Positions 46,884 through 59,920 of a stretch of DNA of 64,000 nucleotides are shown here, in pieces. Numbering within the stretch: position 1 is the first letter of the stretch; every line of letters begins with the position of its first letter. The notes below the pieces were generated by a model. That model had not been told where the DNA came from. It saw only the letters and a program-made list of their open reading frames with translations, and did not search any database. The stretch spans positions 43,599,142 through 43,663,141 of the forward strand of contig CM056733.1 of the NCBI GenBank assembly GCA_029844215.1. Direction: 5' to 3'. This DNA is from Przewalskia tangutica (lineage: Eukaryota > Streptophyta > Magnoliopsida > Solanales > Solanaceae). The position numbers and the translations under genes are program-made.

Positions 46884-48557
46884 CACATATAGGCAATTCT
46901 CAATTAATCAAGCCAAAGTACTTATCAAGGCACACATAGAATAATTCTCAATTAATCAAGCCAAAGTATTTATCAAGGCACACATAGAATAATTCTCAAT
47001 TAACCAAGCCAAAGTACTTATCAAGGCACACTTAGACTAATTCTCAATTAATCAAGCCAAAGTACTTATCAAGGCACACATAGAATAATTCTCAATTAAT
47101 CAAGCCAAAGTACTTATCAAGGCACACTTAGACTAATTCTCAATTAATCAAGCCAAAGTACTTATCAAGGCACACATAGAATAATTCTCAATTAATCAAG
47201 CCAAAGTACTTATCAAGGCACACTTAGACCAATTCTCAATTAATCAAGCCAAAGTACTACGTACGTACATTCTTTTCAAAAGACTCCTTTTTATGTAATA
47301 CCCCAAGATACTAACACCCGTAGCATCAAGGTGTGTCTATTTTTCAAAGTAAGTTACTACACTTTAGAAAACTCATTTCAAAGCTTGAAATCAAGTAACT
47401 TCAAATTTTCACAATCAAGGCAACTCATACCCATTAATCAAAATAGACAACTTTCTAAACCTTCCATAAAGCCGTTATAACCAACTTCCCATAAAGCCGT
47501 TATAACCCTTTATGGTTTTTAGACAATTTCATTCCTTTTATAACCAAGAGACTTATACTTTTAAAACCAAGTATCACATACTTACAAATCAAGTTCTTAG
47601 CTTTCAAAATACTTCAAGTCTCTTAATATTTAGAAAACAAGTTTCTTCTACTTTTAAACCTCAAGTAACTTACACCTTTAAAACAAGTTACTTCTCTTAA
47701 ATCATGTCATTTCTCCTCTTTTAAAACAATTTAGTAAATCACTCCTTTGACTTCTCTAAAGTCATTATAATGACCTTTAGGTTTTGGAACTAAGGCACTA
47801 GCCAAAAGATTTGGAAACCACTTCATTTTCAAGACTCTATGTACTTTAAGTAAAATACTTTCACTTTTAAGAATCCAAACTTCACTAAGGAAATGGATTA
47901 TACAACTTACAATTTAAACATCAAAGTACACTCAAGGAAGTACATAGAACAAATTCTATTTTAGACAATCCAAATACAACCAAGGAATGGATCATTTAAG
48001 GAGTAGGACGTACTTTCTTGATCTTAAGGAATCATGCTAGAAGAGGAGATAGTTCACATACCTTTTCGGCTAAATCCACAAGCTAAGCCGAATACGCCGT
48101 ACGTAGAAGTGTCAACCTATAATGGTCACAACAAGACTATCAACTTCTAGTCTCTAACGTAGAATAATACTAAGTATACGGTCTCTAATTCTACGGAAAA
48201 TCGGGCAAAGACTTCCTTTGTTTCTACTCACTTTGCCACCTTTTTCAAGGCCGAATACAATAACCAACACGCCACATTTAAGGCTCAAAACAACAACCAA
48301 ACAAAGGGGATTACACGCCTTACAATACGTGTAAAATTCCGCCCCACAAATCATACGAAATAGCTCCACAATCTAGCCATTCTCGGCCAACATAAATAAT
48401 AACACTAAGTCCTTTCCAATCCTTTTCCAATTCCAAGTTCTAAGGTCTAACATGTTATATAGTCATAAACAACTTCAACAACTACAATTTCCTTCTTTTT
48501 ACAACATGCGACGACTTTACTAATAATCGACTTGAATTGAAATCTTAGGGCTAACAT
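46884..48557 (-). repeat. LTR D, middle segment
   Basis: D sequence between F and G. It begins with the 48-base array. It continues with A/T-rich LTR body holding many ACTTGATTT-type units (minus strand). No gene is seen. Confidence 0.78.
46895..47258. repeat. 48-base tandem array with 96-base higher order
   Basis: Copies of AATTCTCAATTAATCAAGCC plus AAAGTACTTATCAAGGCACA plus an 8-base tail start at 46895, 46943, 46991, 47039, 47087, 47135, 47183 and 47231. All are exactly 48 apart and the last is partial. Tails alternate CATAGAAT and CTTAGACT from the second copy on, giving a 96-base dimer. Confidence 0.93.
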
Positions 48558-51500
48558 TGTCACACCCCGAAATTCGGGCCCGTGACTGGTGCCTTACCCC
48601 GGGCACCCTAGTGATACAACATCAGAGAAAAACCAGCGGAAATAAAAACTTAGACATGCAACAAGAGATATAATAATAAACAGGCAAACCAAAACAGTTG
48701 CCTTCAGTATATACATAAAACCTGAACATTTTAATCCTTTTACAACCCCGCCACAACAAGATTACTGCACTTAAGATTTACAACGACTATGACGGACAGG
48801 CTCGCCATACCCCGAATGTACAAGAACCTACAACTCGTGGAAACACATACCAAAAGATAAGCCTCCGAGAAACGGAGATTCCCAATCTGTTGAATCGTGA
48901 TCCTATGAGCGAGGATCCACGATCGATGTATTCTCTACCGCATTTAACGCAGATGAACTCGGCGAGGTCGATAACAGTACCAAGTATGTGAAATCAGAAT
49001 ATCGCAGCTTAAATCATAATCTATATCAAGCGTGAGACATGTATGATAACCAAAATACGACGCAACATAAAAGTTAGCCAAGTCGTGACTCACGCCTCAA
49101 AGTCACCACTAAATCTAACTATGGGTCTCACGCCCACCACATCCATCATGTTCGCATCATGGCCACATGCCCGAATCATCGTGACGGTAGACATGTCCAT
49201 GATGCAACACAATAAGCGCCGCACGGCCACATGCCCGGAATCGCTGGCCGTAGACATGCCCATGTAACCTCAATAACAATATCCGGTGGTCAACCCCGCC
49301 GCACGGCCACATGCCCCTAATACTACATCGGGTGTAGACACGCCCATGTTGCAAGAATAACCATATATCGGTAATCAACCCGCCGCACGGCCGCGATGCC
49401 CGAATATCGTGACGGCAGACATGTCCATGTGACATCAACAACAAGACAATAATCAAAATGGAAACATACCCGTGGAATTCTCCATCACCGCCAAAGACGC
49501 CCAAGTAAGTTCTCAACAAGTCAACCGCCTCTATCGAGAGCGCCAGAATACGTAAATACCACACTGGCACAACAAAGGCTATCATCACAAGCATAGGCAA
49601 GTTTCACCACAACAAGCATAGGCAAGTTTCACAACAACAAGCATAGGCAAGTTTCACACAACTCAAAGTACTTTCATTTTATGCCAAAGTCCGGTTTTTA
49701 ACCCCAAAGTACTACATACGTTAAGTTCTTTAAAGAGATCCATTACTTTTATAAAAGTCATCCGATACGTAGTATTAGAATGACCAACCCACATTCCTTT
49801 TCAAAATCAAGTAACAACATTCTTTCCTAAGTTCCAGCTTTGCCTAGTTTCAATTACTCAAGCTTCTCATTTTCAAATGGTTTCATAGTTCCCAAACTTA
49901 ATCACTTGATTCCTTTTAGAACAATTGAGTAATATATGTCTCACGCGAGAGTAGGTTATTCTTGTTTACAACATTCTTATTACAAATGACCATGATCTAG
50001 AAAATGTAATATCATTTTGTCTCATCTTAGTTTCTATGCGGATGGAGGTTTCTACTGGTTTTAATACGATACATCATTATTCAATACATTTTCCTTTATT
50101 AACGCCGCAGTTGGTGCTGTCGATACACATTACGATTTCCAAATCAAGAAACATTATCCCTTTAAATAAACCATGTACTCATTACTCACGAATGAGGTTT
50201 CACACAAACATTCACATTAAAACAAATAAGTTAAGTCTCTTATCTTATAAGATCAAGTCTCTTAACTTCTAACATCAGTAAACCATTTTCTTTACCTCTC
50301 TTAAGACAATATACCTAACTCCCATAAAGCTAGTATAACTCTTTTAAAACCTTTAAAACCAAGTGTTACTCTCCCTTCAAAACGATTTATAAAACTTTCG
50401 AAATACATCAAGTTCTTTATTATAACTAGCCAGTTATAATTCACATCAGTTACCTTTTAAAACCACAAAGTATTTTCTTACCTACATAAAGCTGTTATAA
50501 CCAACTTCCCATAAAGCCGTTATAACACTTTATGTTTTAAGAACAATCAAACACGATTAACACACGTACGTCACCGTACTACATAGTTCACACATATCAT
50601 GCTAGAAGAGATAGGGAGAGGTTCACATACCTCGCGACGATTTATCGACAATAAGCAAAATGCTCCAAGTACTACAACCTTGCTAGCCCTTTCCACTCCT
50701 CGAGTAGAATACGCTACTCTTAGTACTTTCACCTAAAAAGGTCACAAACGTCTATTAACTTCAAAACACAAGGTTCCATTTCTACAGAAAATTCAAAGAC
50801 TCTCCCCGCAACAACAGAAATCTCCTCCTCTATCGAGGCCGACCACCAAGCCAACCAGGGGGGGTTTACACGCCTAACCTGACGTACAATTCTACTCAGC
50901 AATACTACACAAGTCTACTGCAATACAGTCCTATGTAAATACAGTTCAGTTCTTTTCTTTACATTCAGGCTTAAGTCAAAAGACATTGCCGCACAATAAT
51001 GTTCAGTTCTATATATAGTATACCTCAACTATATATTCCTACCACATGTAATCTCCAATTACAATAAGGGGACAAGAATATTTACCTCGACAAGCCCAAA
51101 ATTATCCAAGTTATAATGTCGATCCTGAGCAAGGTTTAGCTCCTACTCCGTGCGCTCCAATCCGCTCCAAACAACCCTTAGAAGTTCTAACCAACTTCTA
51201 CTCAAATACTTCAACCAACTATGAAGATTTCCTTAGGGTTTCGGTTTGAGACTAAAAGGACAAAAGGTAGTATTTCCGGGCTCTACGTAAAGAGGTAACT
51301 TTTGGAATACAACAAGGTAAAGGCTAAGGTATTTTGGGCATTATAACAATACTTGGAAGACAACTTTCTACCAAGTGGGTAGGCTCTGGCTAGCACACTA
51401 GGCTAGGGAGGTGTTCTCGCCAACGGCCACACGAAAAGGGGGAGGGGGAGGCTCTCGGTTTAGAGCGCACAAAGGGGGAGGAGAGGGTTTCAAGACTTGG

Positions 51501-51981
51501 AAGTTTTAGGACTGGAGGAAGTCTTCACCCTTAGGGGGGGTATTTATAGCAAAACCAAAGGCCAACCAAGGGCCAAGATCCTTCCAAGTGTATAGCAAAT
51601 GTAAGGACAAGATTAAGCCAAGTGTACCCTAAACCCTACTCCACAAAACAAGGCACAAAACATGGCACCAAACAAGCCACAAAACAAGGCCAAAACAAGG
51701 AGCCAATAGGCCATAGAAACGTGACCCAATCGGCCAACCCAACGCTTCACTGAGGGTGACAAGTGTCACCCTCCGTTGGTCCAAAACATTTCGCCTCTCT
51801 AAAAATTCGCAAAAATACTAAATGACATAGCCGGAATTTTCCAACGTAAGTCAGGAAACGTTTCGTCGGAAAACGACTCTATTCGGCACTTGTGCCCAAA
51901 TTTCGAACCAATGCCTAACTTAAGGCTCAAATTCTCCACGTACGTCCTTACGTACATACTCTGGAAATACGGGGTATAACA
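48558..51981 (-). repeat. G: solo LTR (3.42 kb, group 2)
   Basis: Minus-strand LTR from TGTTATACCCCGTATTTCC (51981) to CGGGGTGTGACA (48558). An exact duplication AACAT lies at 48553-48557 and 51982-51986. No internal region is present. TATA is at about 51541. It shares the 24-base triplet with C and E. Confidence 0.93.
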
Positions 51982-52315
51982 AACATGCTAGTTTTCGGAT
52001 TAGGGTTCCAATAGCCACAACACTTATCAAACCTCATAATATATAACTCATGCTTGATGATATCCATAGCTACAACAATAAGTAAGTCTTAACTACTAAA
52101 ACGACAAAATTATACCTTTATAAGCCCTTAAAATTTCCAAGATTCAAAGTCGCGCCTTAGCAATTCTTAGCTCATTTCCTTATGTTCCAATCCGCTCCAA
52201 GCACTCCTTAGAGGCCTATGAAGAACTCATCTTCAAGTTCCAACTTCAAAGTTGAAGAACTTCTTAAGTTTCCGCCTTGCGACTAATACGAAAACGTTAT
52301 TTTTCCGAAATCTTT
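51982..52315 (-). repeat. LTR D, segment between G and H
   Basis: 334 bases of D body. No gene is seen. It ends with TCTTT, H's target duplication. Confidence 0.78.
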
Positions 52316-54027
52316 TGTCACGACCCGAACCCGGGCCTGTGACTGGTGCCTTACCCGGGCACCCAAGTAGTCATACATCAGAGTAATCAGCGGAATATAA
52401 AACAAGACATGAAATAATATGAAGTGAGGAACATTTTATCTGAGAAAAGTTGCCTTTCGGCATATATATATATAAACTTGAATCCGAACAGCATATCCTT
52501 TACAAACTCGCCACAACAAGATTACTGCACTTAAGAATGTTATAACCATAATGACGGGACATGTCCCCGCCATACCCCTGAATGTAAGTACCTACAACGA
52601 CAGTGGACTATACCACTGATAAGCATCAGTAGAAACGGAGCTACCAAAACGCTGAATCGTGACTTACGATGGCGAGGATCAACACTTGTGTACCTACACT
52701 GCAGATGAACGCACTTCCAAGCGAGGTCAAGACAACAGGTACCAAGTATGTGAAATCAAAATATCAGAAATGAAATCATAATAGTCTATATAAAACCGAA
52801 AACATATATGATAACCAATTTAAGATACACAATATGTAGCGAATATGTCAAGTCGTGACTCACGCCCTTAAAGTCATCACTCAAATATAACTATGGGTCT
52901 CATGCCCACAATATCAATCATGCCCATAGAATTCCTTCCTCACTGCCGGCAGTCCATGATATAAAACACCCAAGGAATACACATGAACACCAGGTCCCAC
53001 CTGTGTCATAATAAAATCTGACGGTAAGTGCGAAGGCATAACCGACTACTAAAACCCACGTACCAACAATGCCATAAAGCGTATCACGAGGTCTTTCTAG
53101 ACCGCCACATGATCGGCCGCCACTCGCGCGCAGATCAATGTGCGCGTCTAACTCACAGAACTTCCCGCACCGCATAGGCCATACACATAGGCCCGCATGA
53201 GGTATTCCCGCGTCGAGGGTAGCTACTCCTCGCATCGCCCCGACTCGTAGTCCGCATGGCCACATAGACCGCATGGCCACATAGACCGCACACTAACTTG
53301 GAACTCTCGTAGCTCCGCATAGGCCCCCTGGACCCGCATGAGGTACTCTCGAATCATAGTCACACAGACTGCCTGAGGTGTACCTCGCATCGGGGGGCAG
53401 CTTAACCCCCGATATATCATGTCAAGAGGTGAGTGATATAATACTAGCACAACGGCTTATCGTTAAACAACATAAGCACAGGCTTATCGGCCAAGGCTTC
53501 ACAAAGGGGGAGGGGGTGCTCTTGGACGAGAGCCTTTCAAAGGGGGAGGAAGTTTTGAGACTTGGAATTTTGTTTTGTGGATGAAGAATAAGTCTTGAAC
53601 TTAAGGGGTATTTATAGGCCAATCAATGGCCAAGATTAAGGAAAGTGGAGGGCAAGTGGAGGGTGAAGATTTGGACAAGTGTTGTGTGGGTCCCACTTGC
53701 TCATCTACTACACAAAATATCTAGCCAAACATTGACCAAATGTTTAAGGCCTTTAACATTAAAGAAACGTGCCAACCACTCCCCTTGATTGCCGTCCACT
53801 TGAGGGACAAGTGTCGCCCTCTCGTTGGTCCAAAATATTTCATCTCTCGAAAAAATCCGCCAAAATAATAAATGTCGCAACCGTAATTTTCCCTTCGCAA
53901 GGTCCGGAAATCGGTTCGTCGGAAAACAATTCTTTCGGGTCAGGTACAAATTTTTCGTCCCTTGCCTAACTTAAGGCTTAAACTCAGACGCACGCCCCAC
54001 GCATATACTGAAATACGGGGTATAACA
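52316..54027 (-). repeat. 3' LTR of H, with internal deletion
   Basis: 1.71 kb against 3.36 kb for its partner. It matches 56557-57700 and 59360-59920. About 1.65 kb is missing at about 53480, where GGCTTATCG is repeated. Confidence 0.92.
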
Positions 54028-54062
54028 TTCTCCCCTCCTTAGAAACATTCATCCTGAATGTT
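54028..54062 (-). other. H polypurine tract with upstream hairpin
   Basis: On the minus strand: AACATTCAGGATGAATGTT (54062-54044), then TCTAAGGAGGGGAGAA. Both arms carry a matching change relative to F (CG to CA and CG to TG), so pairing is kept. Confidence 0.88.
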
Positions 54063-54348
54063 CCTTCTCAAGACAGATAACGATAAACTTCCTCTTAACT
54101 TAAACAAGTTGCCAATGCCACACCTGGCCACAAAATAACACACGCGTAATTACTTAACCCAAGTCCACGAGGAATCACCTCTAGCCTCACAAAAGCTCCC
54201 ACCCAAGGTCTAAAAGATACTCCCTACGCACCTTCATTTCACAAAAGAAATGATCACTTCTATTCTCTTAACACATGCTCGCTTCTTCCCTTACTGTCGT
54301 GCACTCTTCTCGCACACTCGAACTCTTTCTCATAACTTACCACATTTA

Positions 54349-54930
54349 CTATTGCTTGGTTTCCAAAATCTCGGGGTTACTATCTCCAACTTGGTCATCA
54401 TTAACTGGAAACACTCTGGATGGATCTCCGATACTTTTCCGAACATAGCAACAAGAAGGACCGGACGTACTGCTTCCTACGTCGGACGACAATGCCAACT
54501 TATAGGCAACCTGGCCTATTCTCCAAATGACCTGAAAACGCTCAAAGTACCTCGGGCTAAGTTTCCTCTGTTTTCCAAAACTCGTCACACCCTTTCCGGG
54601 GTGGTACCTTTAAGAAAACCCACCGTCAACCTGAACTCCAAGTGTCGATGTCGATTATCCGCATGACTTCTGTTGACTCTGAGCTGCCAATAACCTCTCC
54701 TGGATAAGCTTCACCCTATCCACATTCTGTTGAAACAAGTATGAACCAACTATCTGAATCTTGCCAACATCGAACCAATCGACCGACATTCTACACTTCC
54801 GCCCACACGAGGCTTCATAAGGCACCCTCCGAATACTGATATGGTAGCTATTATAATACTCACTCAACCAAGAGGCGAATAATCCTTACAGCTACCTCTA
54901 AAATCAAAAACACCGGCCCGAGGGTGAATG
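54349..54930 (-). pseudogene. H integrase C-terminal scrap
   Basis: Minus-strand text RRVPYEASCGRKCRMSVDWF (about 54840-54780), DRVKLIQERLLAAQSQQKS (about 54725-54665), then KLSPRYFERFQVIWRIGQVAY (about 54565-54500) and KSIGDPSRVFPVND. This is the region after the integrase catalytic core. Compared with A and B2 the order is the same. The upstream catalytic part is missing. Confidence 0.85.
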
Positions 54931-55640
54931 CACATCGAGACTCACTGAGTTTCTAACCCCGCTCGTAATACCTCCGTAAAAGAAATAAGCGTAACTGGCT
55001 CCATCGTCACATAAGGTGAAAGTAGGCACCTTGTGCACTTTACAACCTTCCCGATATATAACATCTCGCATAACCCATCACGAGTAAATGGTCTTGACTA
55101 AAAGACAAGATGGTGACCAATCGGCCGACCATCGGGTCGAACGCATCCAAGAACTTCGTCTTGGTTAACTAAACTTGGGCCTAACACCTCATGACCCCAC
55201 CACCGGGACCACCTCGAACTGACCCCACCACAATACAAAGCCACGGTTGACCGCGACGGGTCTCAACCCGACCCGCTATCGCGCCAAACTCTTGTTCCCC
55301 GATCCGGAACAATCTCACCATCGAGTCACGAAAACCTAGCGGTCTTCTTAGCTCAACTACCCTCTTTCATTTCATACCACTCAGGGACTTATCACACAAG
55401 CATAACTCACGTGTACTATGCACTCCGATAAGGGTCAAACATAAAAATAAATCTTTTACTCGAGATGGCCTTGCCTCTAAGGTCTCCACGTATAACATTC
55501 TAAGGCTCACACTTTCCTTATCCCTAATCTTACCCCTTGTAACTAACCATGATTTCTAATCACAATTAACACAATGCTATCTGAACACTTAAGATATACT
55601 CATCTTATCACACATACTATTCTCTAGAGGGTTAAGGATA
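54931..55640 (-). other. H pol-replacing segment
   Basis: Counterpart of 41791-42480, read on the minus strand. It includes GTGTTAGGCCCAAGTTTAG (about 55187-55169) and GAGCTAAGAAGACCGCTAGG (about 55360-55341). No protein motif is recognised. Confidence 0.72.
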
Positions 55641-55749
55641 TACCAGATTCATCGCTTCACTCCCCTTTGTCGTTCTAATCCATCATGCCCTGTTGGGCGC
55701 ATAGCTAGGGAAGGTGATGAACTAGCCACTGATCCTGAAGGCTGAGTCT

Positions 55750-56353
55750 CTACATCCGTGCCACCTCTGGTCGGACAATTTCTCGCAAAATGGCCTGCCG
55801 CCGCAAAGATAACAAGCCTCGAGCTCGACCAACTCCGATACCGAATGTCACGAACTCATGGAGGACCACTGCGATCGGCGGAGATGCATATCGGTCTGGC
55901 CGAGGAGGTTCGCCTCGAAAGTTACCAAAGGACCTGCCGTCCGCCTCTTCGGCGATCTTGGTTAACCCGTCGATCTCACGTTTCTCCTGCCGCGCATAAG
56001 ACCGCACGCGAGCCATGCTCATGCTCGATCAAGAGCTATTCTTGCACAACCCTCTCTTAGATAGTCATCAAGACCCGCGATAAATCGGTACATAATATAC
56101 TCTCTGGTTGCTACATCCCTAGCTAGTAACAGGGTCGTCTCTTTGCAATCCATACTTTCGCATCGGGTCGCGAATCAAGGTCCAGATATCATGGCGCGAG
56201 GGAATCGCTGCCGGGCTAAACTCTGTGGTGGCGTGACGAGCGTAACTCCCGAATGAAGCACCACCCGGTGATGATTGGGCTGTGCCCTCGTAACCCTCTC
56301 AGATTTACTCGCAGCCTCCGCCGCTCTTCTGCCCGGCCTTGCGCGCGAGGCAT
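55750..56353 (-). pseudogene. H gag remnant (shortened, frameshifted)
   Basis: The start ATG at 56353 (minus). A stretch near 56010-55900 resembles the end of the gag domain (RQEKREIDGLTKIAEEADG). A zinc-knuckle segment in shifted frames follows near 55824-55770. Length is about 600 bases, close to F and shorter than B1 and E, which supports F and H as one subtype. Confidence 0.68.
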
Positions 56354-56461
56354 AGCGGTAAGGGAAAGGAATACGTTAGAGGGTCCAACTTATAACACGA
56401 CTCTAAGGCACGATCTCGAGTGAGAAGAATGAAACTAATCCTAAATATCCTATAGCCTCAC

Positions 56462-56495
56462 GATTATTGGTGTGGTGCACAACACACCGATAATC
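56462..56495 (-). other. H leader hairpin with GTGCAC loop
   Basis: Arms GATTATCGGTGTG and CACACCAATAATC (minus), 13 positions with one mismatch. Loop TTGTGCAC. This is the cleanest copy. Confidence 0.78.
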
Positions 56496-56539
56496 AAGAC
56501 TCTACTAGATACTGCTCAGATACTTTCCGAGGATTAATC

Positions 56540-56552
56540 GCTCACGATACCA
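56540..56552 (-). other. H primer-binding site
   Basis: TGGTATCGTGAGC on the minus strand, 4 bases from the LTR. CAG of the expected site is replaced by CGTG. Confidence 0.8.
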
Positions 56553-56556
56553 CTTT

Positions 56557-59500
56557 TGTCACGACCAACCGGCCGTGGATCGTGCCTTACCCGGGCACCC
56601 AAGTAGACATACATTATAGTAATCAGCGGAATATAAAACAAGACATGAAATAATATGAAGTGAGGAACAATTTATCTGAGAAAAGTTGCCTTTCGGCATA
56701 TATATATAAAATCTTGAATCCGAACAGTTACATCCCTTTTTACAAACTCGCCACAACGATTACATGCACCTCTAAGAATGTTATAACCATAATGACGACA
56801 GGGCCGCCATACCACGAATGTAAGTACTACAACGACAGGACTATACCACTGATAAGCTTCCGAGAAACGGAGCTTCCCAAACGCTGAATCGTGACCTATG
56901 AGCGAGGATCAACACTGGTGTACCTCTACCTGCGGCATGAACGCAGCCCCCCGAAGGAGGTCAGTACAACAGGTACCAAGTATGTGAAACTGAAAATACT
57001 GTAAATGAAATCATAATAGTCTATATAAAACCGAAGACATATATGATAACCAATTTAAGATACCTGATATGTAGCAAATATGTCAAGTCGAGGACTCACG
57101 CCTTAAAGTCATCACTCAAATATAACTATGGGTCTCATGCCCACAATATCAATCATGCGTGGAATTCCTTCCTCACCGCGATCCCATGATATAAAACACC
57201 CAAGGAATACACATGAACACCAGGTCCCACCTGTGTCATAATAAAACCGTACGGGGTAAGTACGAAGGCATAACCGACTACTAAAACCCACAGTACCAAT
57301 AATGCCATAAACTGTATCACGAGGTCTTTCTAGACCGCCACATGATCGAAGGCCACTCGCGCCGCAGATCGATGTGCGCGCCTAATCTGGAACTTCCCGA
57401 CTCCGCATAGGCCATACACATAGCCCGCGTGAGGTATTCCCGCATCGAGGGTAGCTACTCCTCGGCATCGCCCCGACTCGTAGTCCGCATGGCCACATAG
57501 ACCGCGTGGCCACATAGGCCGCACACTAACACGAACTCGTAGCTCCGCATAGCCCCCGACCCGCATGAGGTATTCTCGAATCATAGTCACACGCATTGCA
57601 CGAGGTGTACCTCGCGTGCGGCCTTAACCCCCGGTATATCATGTCAAGAGGTGAGTGATATAATACTAGCACAACGGCTTATCGTTAAACAACATATGCA
57701 CAATAAGAATAACCTCTTACACAAACGTTACAAGATATGAACACACGTAGCATCATAACATGTTTACTTTATCAAACCAATCAAGAAAGTATTACAAGGC
57801 TATCACAAACCAAACATAGTCAAATTATTCACACAAGGTACTTTCGATTTTATGTCAACAAGTTCGGGTTTTAACCCCAAGGTACTACGTACATTAATTC
57901 TTTAAAAAGATCCGTTTCTTTCACAAAAGTCACACGATACCCGTAGTATCAAAAATAGAATGACTATCTTTTTAAGTAAACCAAAACAGTTTCCTTTTTA
58001 ATATCAAGTAACAACATTCTTTTCCAAACGTCCAAGTTGCCTAATTAAAAATATACTCAAGTCGTTTATTTCCGAAAGATTTCATAATTCATAGTCTTAA
58101 TCAAATAACGTAATCTCTTTTTAAAACAATTGAGTAACATATGCCTTATGTGAGTAGTTGTTCTTGTTCATAACAATCTTATTAAAGCAGTCATGATCTA
58201 GGAAATGTAATATCATTTTGTCTCATCTTAGCTTCTATGCAGATGGAGGTTTCTACTGGTTTTTAATAATACTTAATTAGTCAATACATTTCCCTTTATT
58301 AGCGCTGCAGTGGTTTGTTCGATACTTATTCATATTTCTGAATCAATACAAGGCGTTCATAAACAATTAAGTAAACCGTTCCTTTTATCTCTCTTAAGTC
58401 GTTATACCTAACTTCCCATAAAGCTAGTATAACTCTTAAGCTTTTAAAACCAAGTATTACTCTTCTTTCAAAAACGATTCTTAATTCTTTTGAAATACTT
58501 CAAGATTCTTATTATTTAAAACTCAAGTCAAAAGACATCGAAGTAAAACCACGTTCAGTTAACACACGTACGTCTACCGTACTATATATATATATATATT
58601 CTTTAAAATATCATGCTCAAGAGGATAGGAAGAATCACATACCTCGCGACGATTATCGACAAATAGCAAAACGCTCCACCGCTATAACCCGGCTAGCCTT
58701 GTCCACCTTTCAAGTAGAACATGCTACTCGCAGAACTTTAAACCTATAAAGGCCATATACGTCTATCAACGTCTAGACTACTCTGTAAAATATTCTAAGC
58801 AGGAGGTTCTCTATTCTACGGAAAATCGGGCAGCACTTCCCTACCCGATAAACTACACAAGTCTCATCAGAAATACAGTCTATGTAAGTCAGTTCAATAT
58901 TCTTACGATGTGATTTCAATTCAATTCTCTTCTTATACCATCCTTCCATATATCTTATACTCATTTCTATACAACTACAGTATGTAATTTCCAATTACAA
59001 TAGAAGGACAAGAGTATTTACCTCGATAAGCCCAAAATTATCCAAGATTTAATGTCGATCCTGAGCAACGTTTAGCTCCTACTCTGGGCGCTCCAACCCG
59101 CTCCAAACAACCCTTAGAAGTTTTACGCAACTTCTTCTTAATACTTCAACCAATTATGAAGATTTTTCCTTAGGGTTTCGCTTTGTGACTGAAGGGAAGT
59201 ATAATAGTATTTCTGGGCTTTTAGTATAGGGGTAACCTTGGAATACTACAAGGTATTTGGGCCAAGGTATTTTGGAATAGTAACAATACTTGGAGAATAC
59301 TTTTCTACCAAGGGGGGAGGGGGGTATTTCACGAGAACAACTCAAGAGGGGGGGTTTGTTTCGGCCAAGGCTTCACAAAGGGGGAGGGGGTGCTCTTGGA
59401 CGAGAGCCTTTCAAAGGGGGAGGAAGTTTTGAGACTTGGAATTTTGTTTTGTGGATGAAGAATAAGTCTTGAACTTAAGGGGTATTTATAGGCCAATCAA

Positions 59501-59920
59501 TGGCCAAGATTAAGGCAAGTGGAGGGCAAGTGGAGGGCAAGTGGAGGGTGAAGATTTGGACAAGTATTGTGTGGGTCCCACTTGCTCATCTACTACACAA
59601 AATATCTAGCCAAACATTGACCAAATGTTTAAGGCCTTTAACATTAAAAAAACGTGCCAACCACTCCCCTTGATTGCCGTCCACTTGAGGGACAAGTGTC
59701 GCCCTCTCGTTGGTCCAAAATATTTCATCTCTCGGAAAAATCCGCAAAAATAATAAATGTCGCAACCGTAATTTTCCCTTCGCAAGGTCCGGAAAACGTT
59801 TCGTCGGAAAACAATTCTTTTCGGGGGTTGTGCACAAATTTTTCGTCCCTTGCCTAACTTAAGGCTTAAACCTTGTACGTACTCCCTTACGTACATACTC
59901 TGGAAATACGGGGTATAACA
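56557..59920 (-). repeat. 5' LTR of H (3.36 kb, group 2)
   Basis: On the minus strand it starts TGTTATACCCCGTATTTCC (59920) and ends GGTCGTGACA (56557). TATA is at 59483-59490. It contains a TA run near 58575-58595. Confidence 0.93.

Larger units (their letters stand above)
52316..59920 (-). mobile_element. Element H: non-autonomous Ty3/gypsy element with a deleted 3' LTR
   Basis: Minus strand, with an exact duplication TCTTT (52311-52315 and 59921-59925). 5' LTR 56557-59920 and 3' LTR 52316-54027. The internal region carries primer-binding site, hairpin, gag, replacement segment, integrase scrap and polypurine tract. It is the same subtype as F. Confidence 0.94.

Noticed and set aside
46895..47258. 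CRISPR-like array
   Set aside because: Units are contiguous with no unique spacers, in a eukaryotic LTR.
58570..58600. TA microsatellite as a promoter
   Set aside because: It is a simple TA run inside the LTR body. The proper TATA box of this LTR is at 59483-59490.
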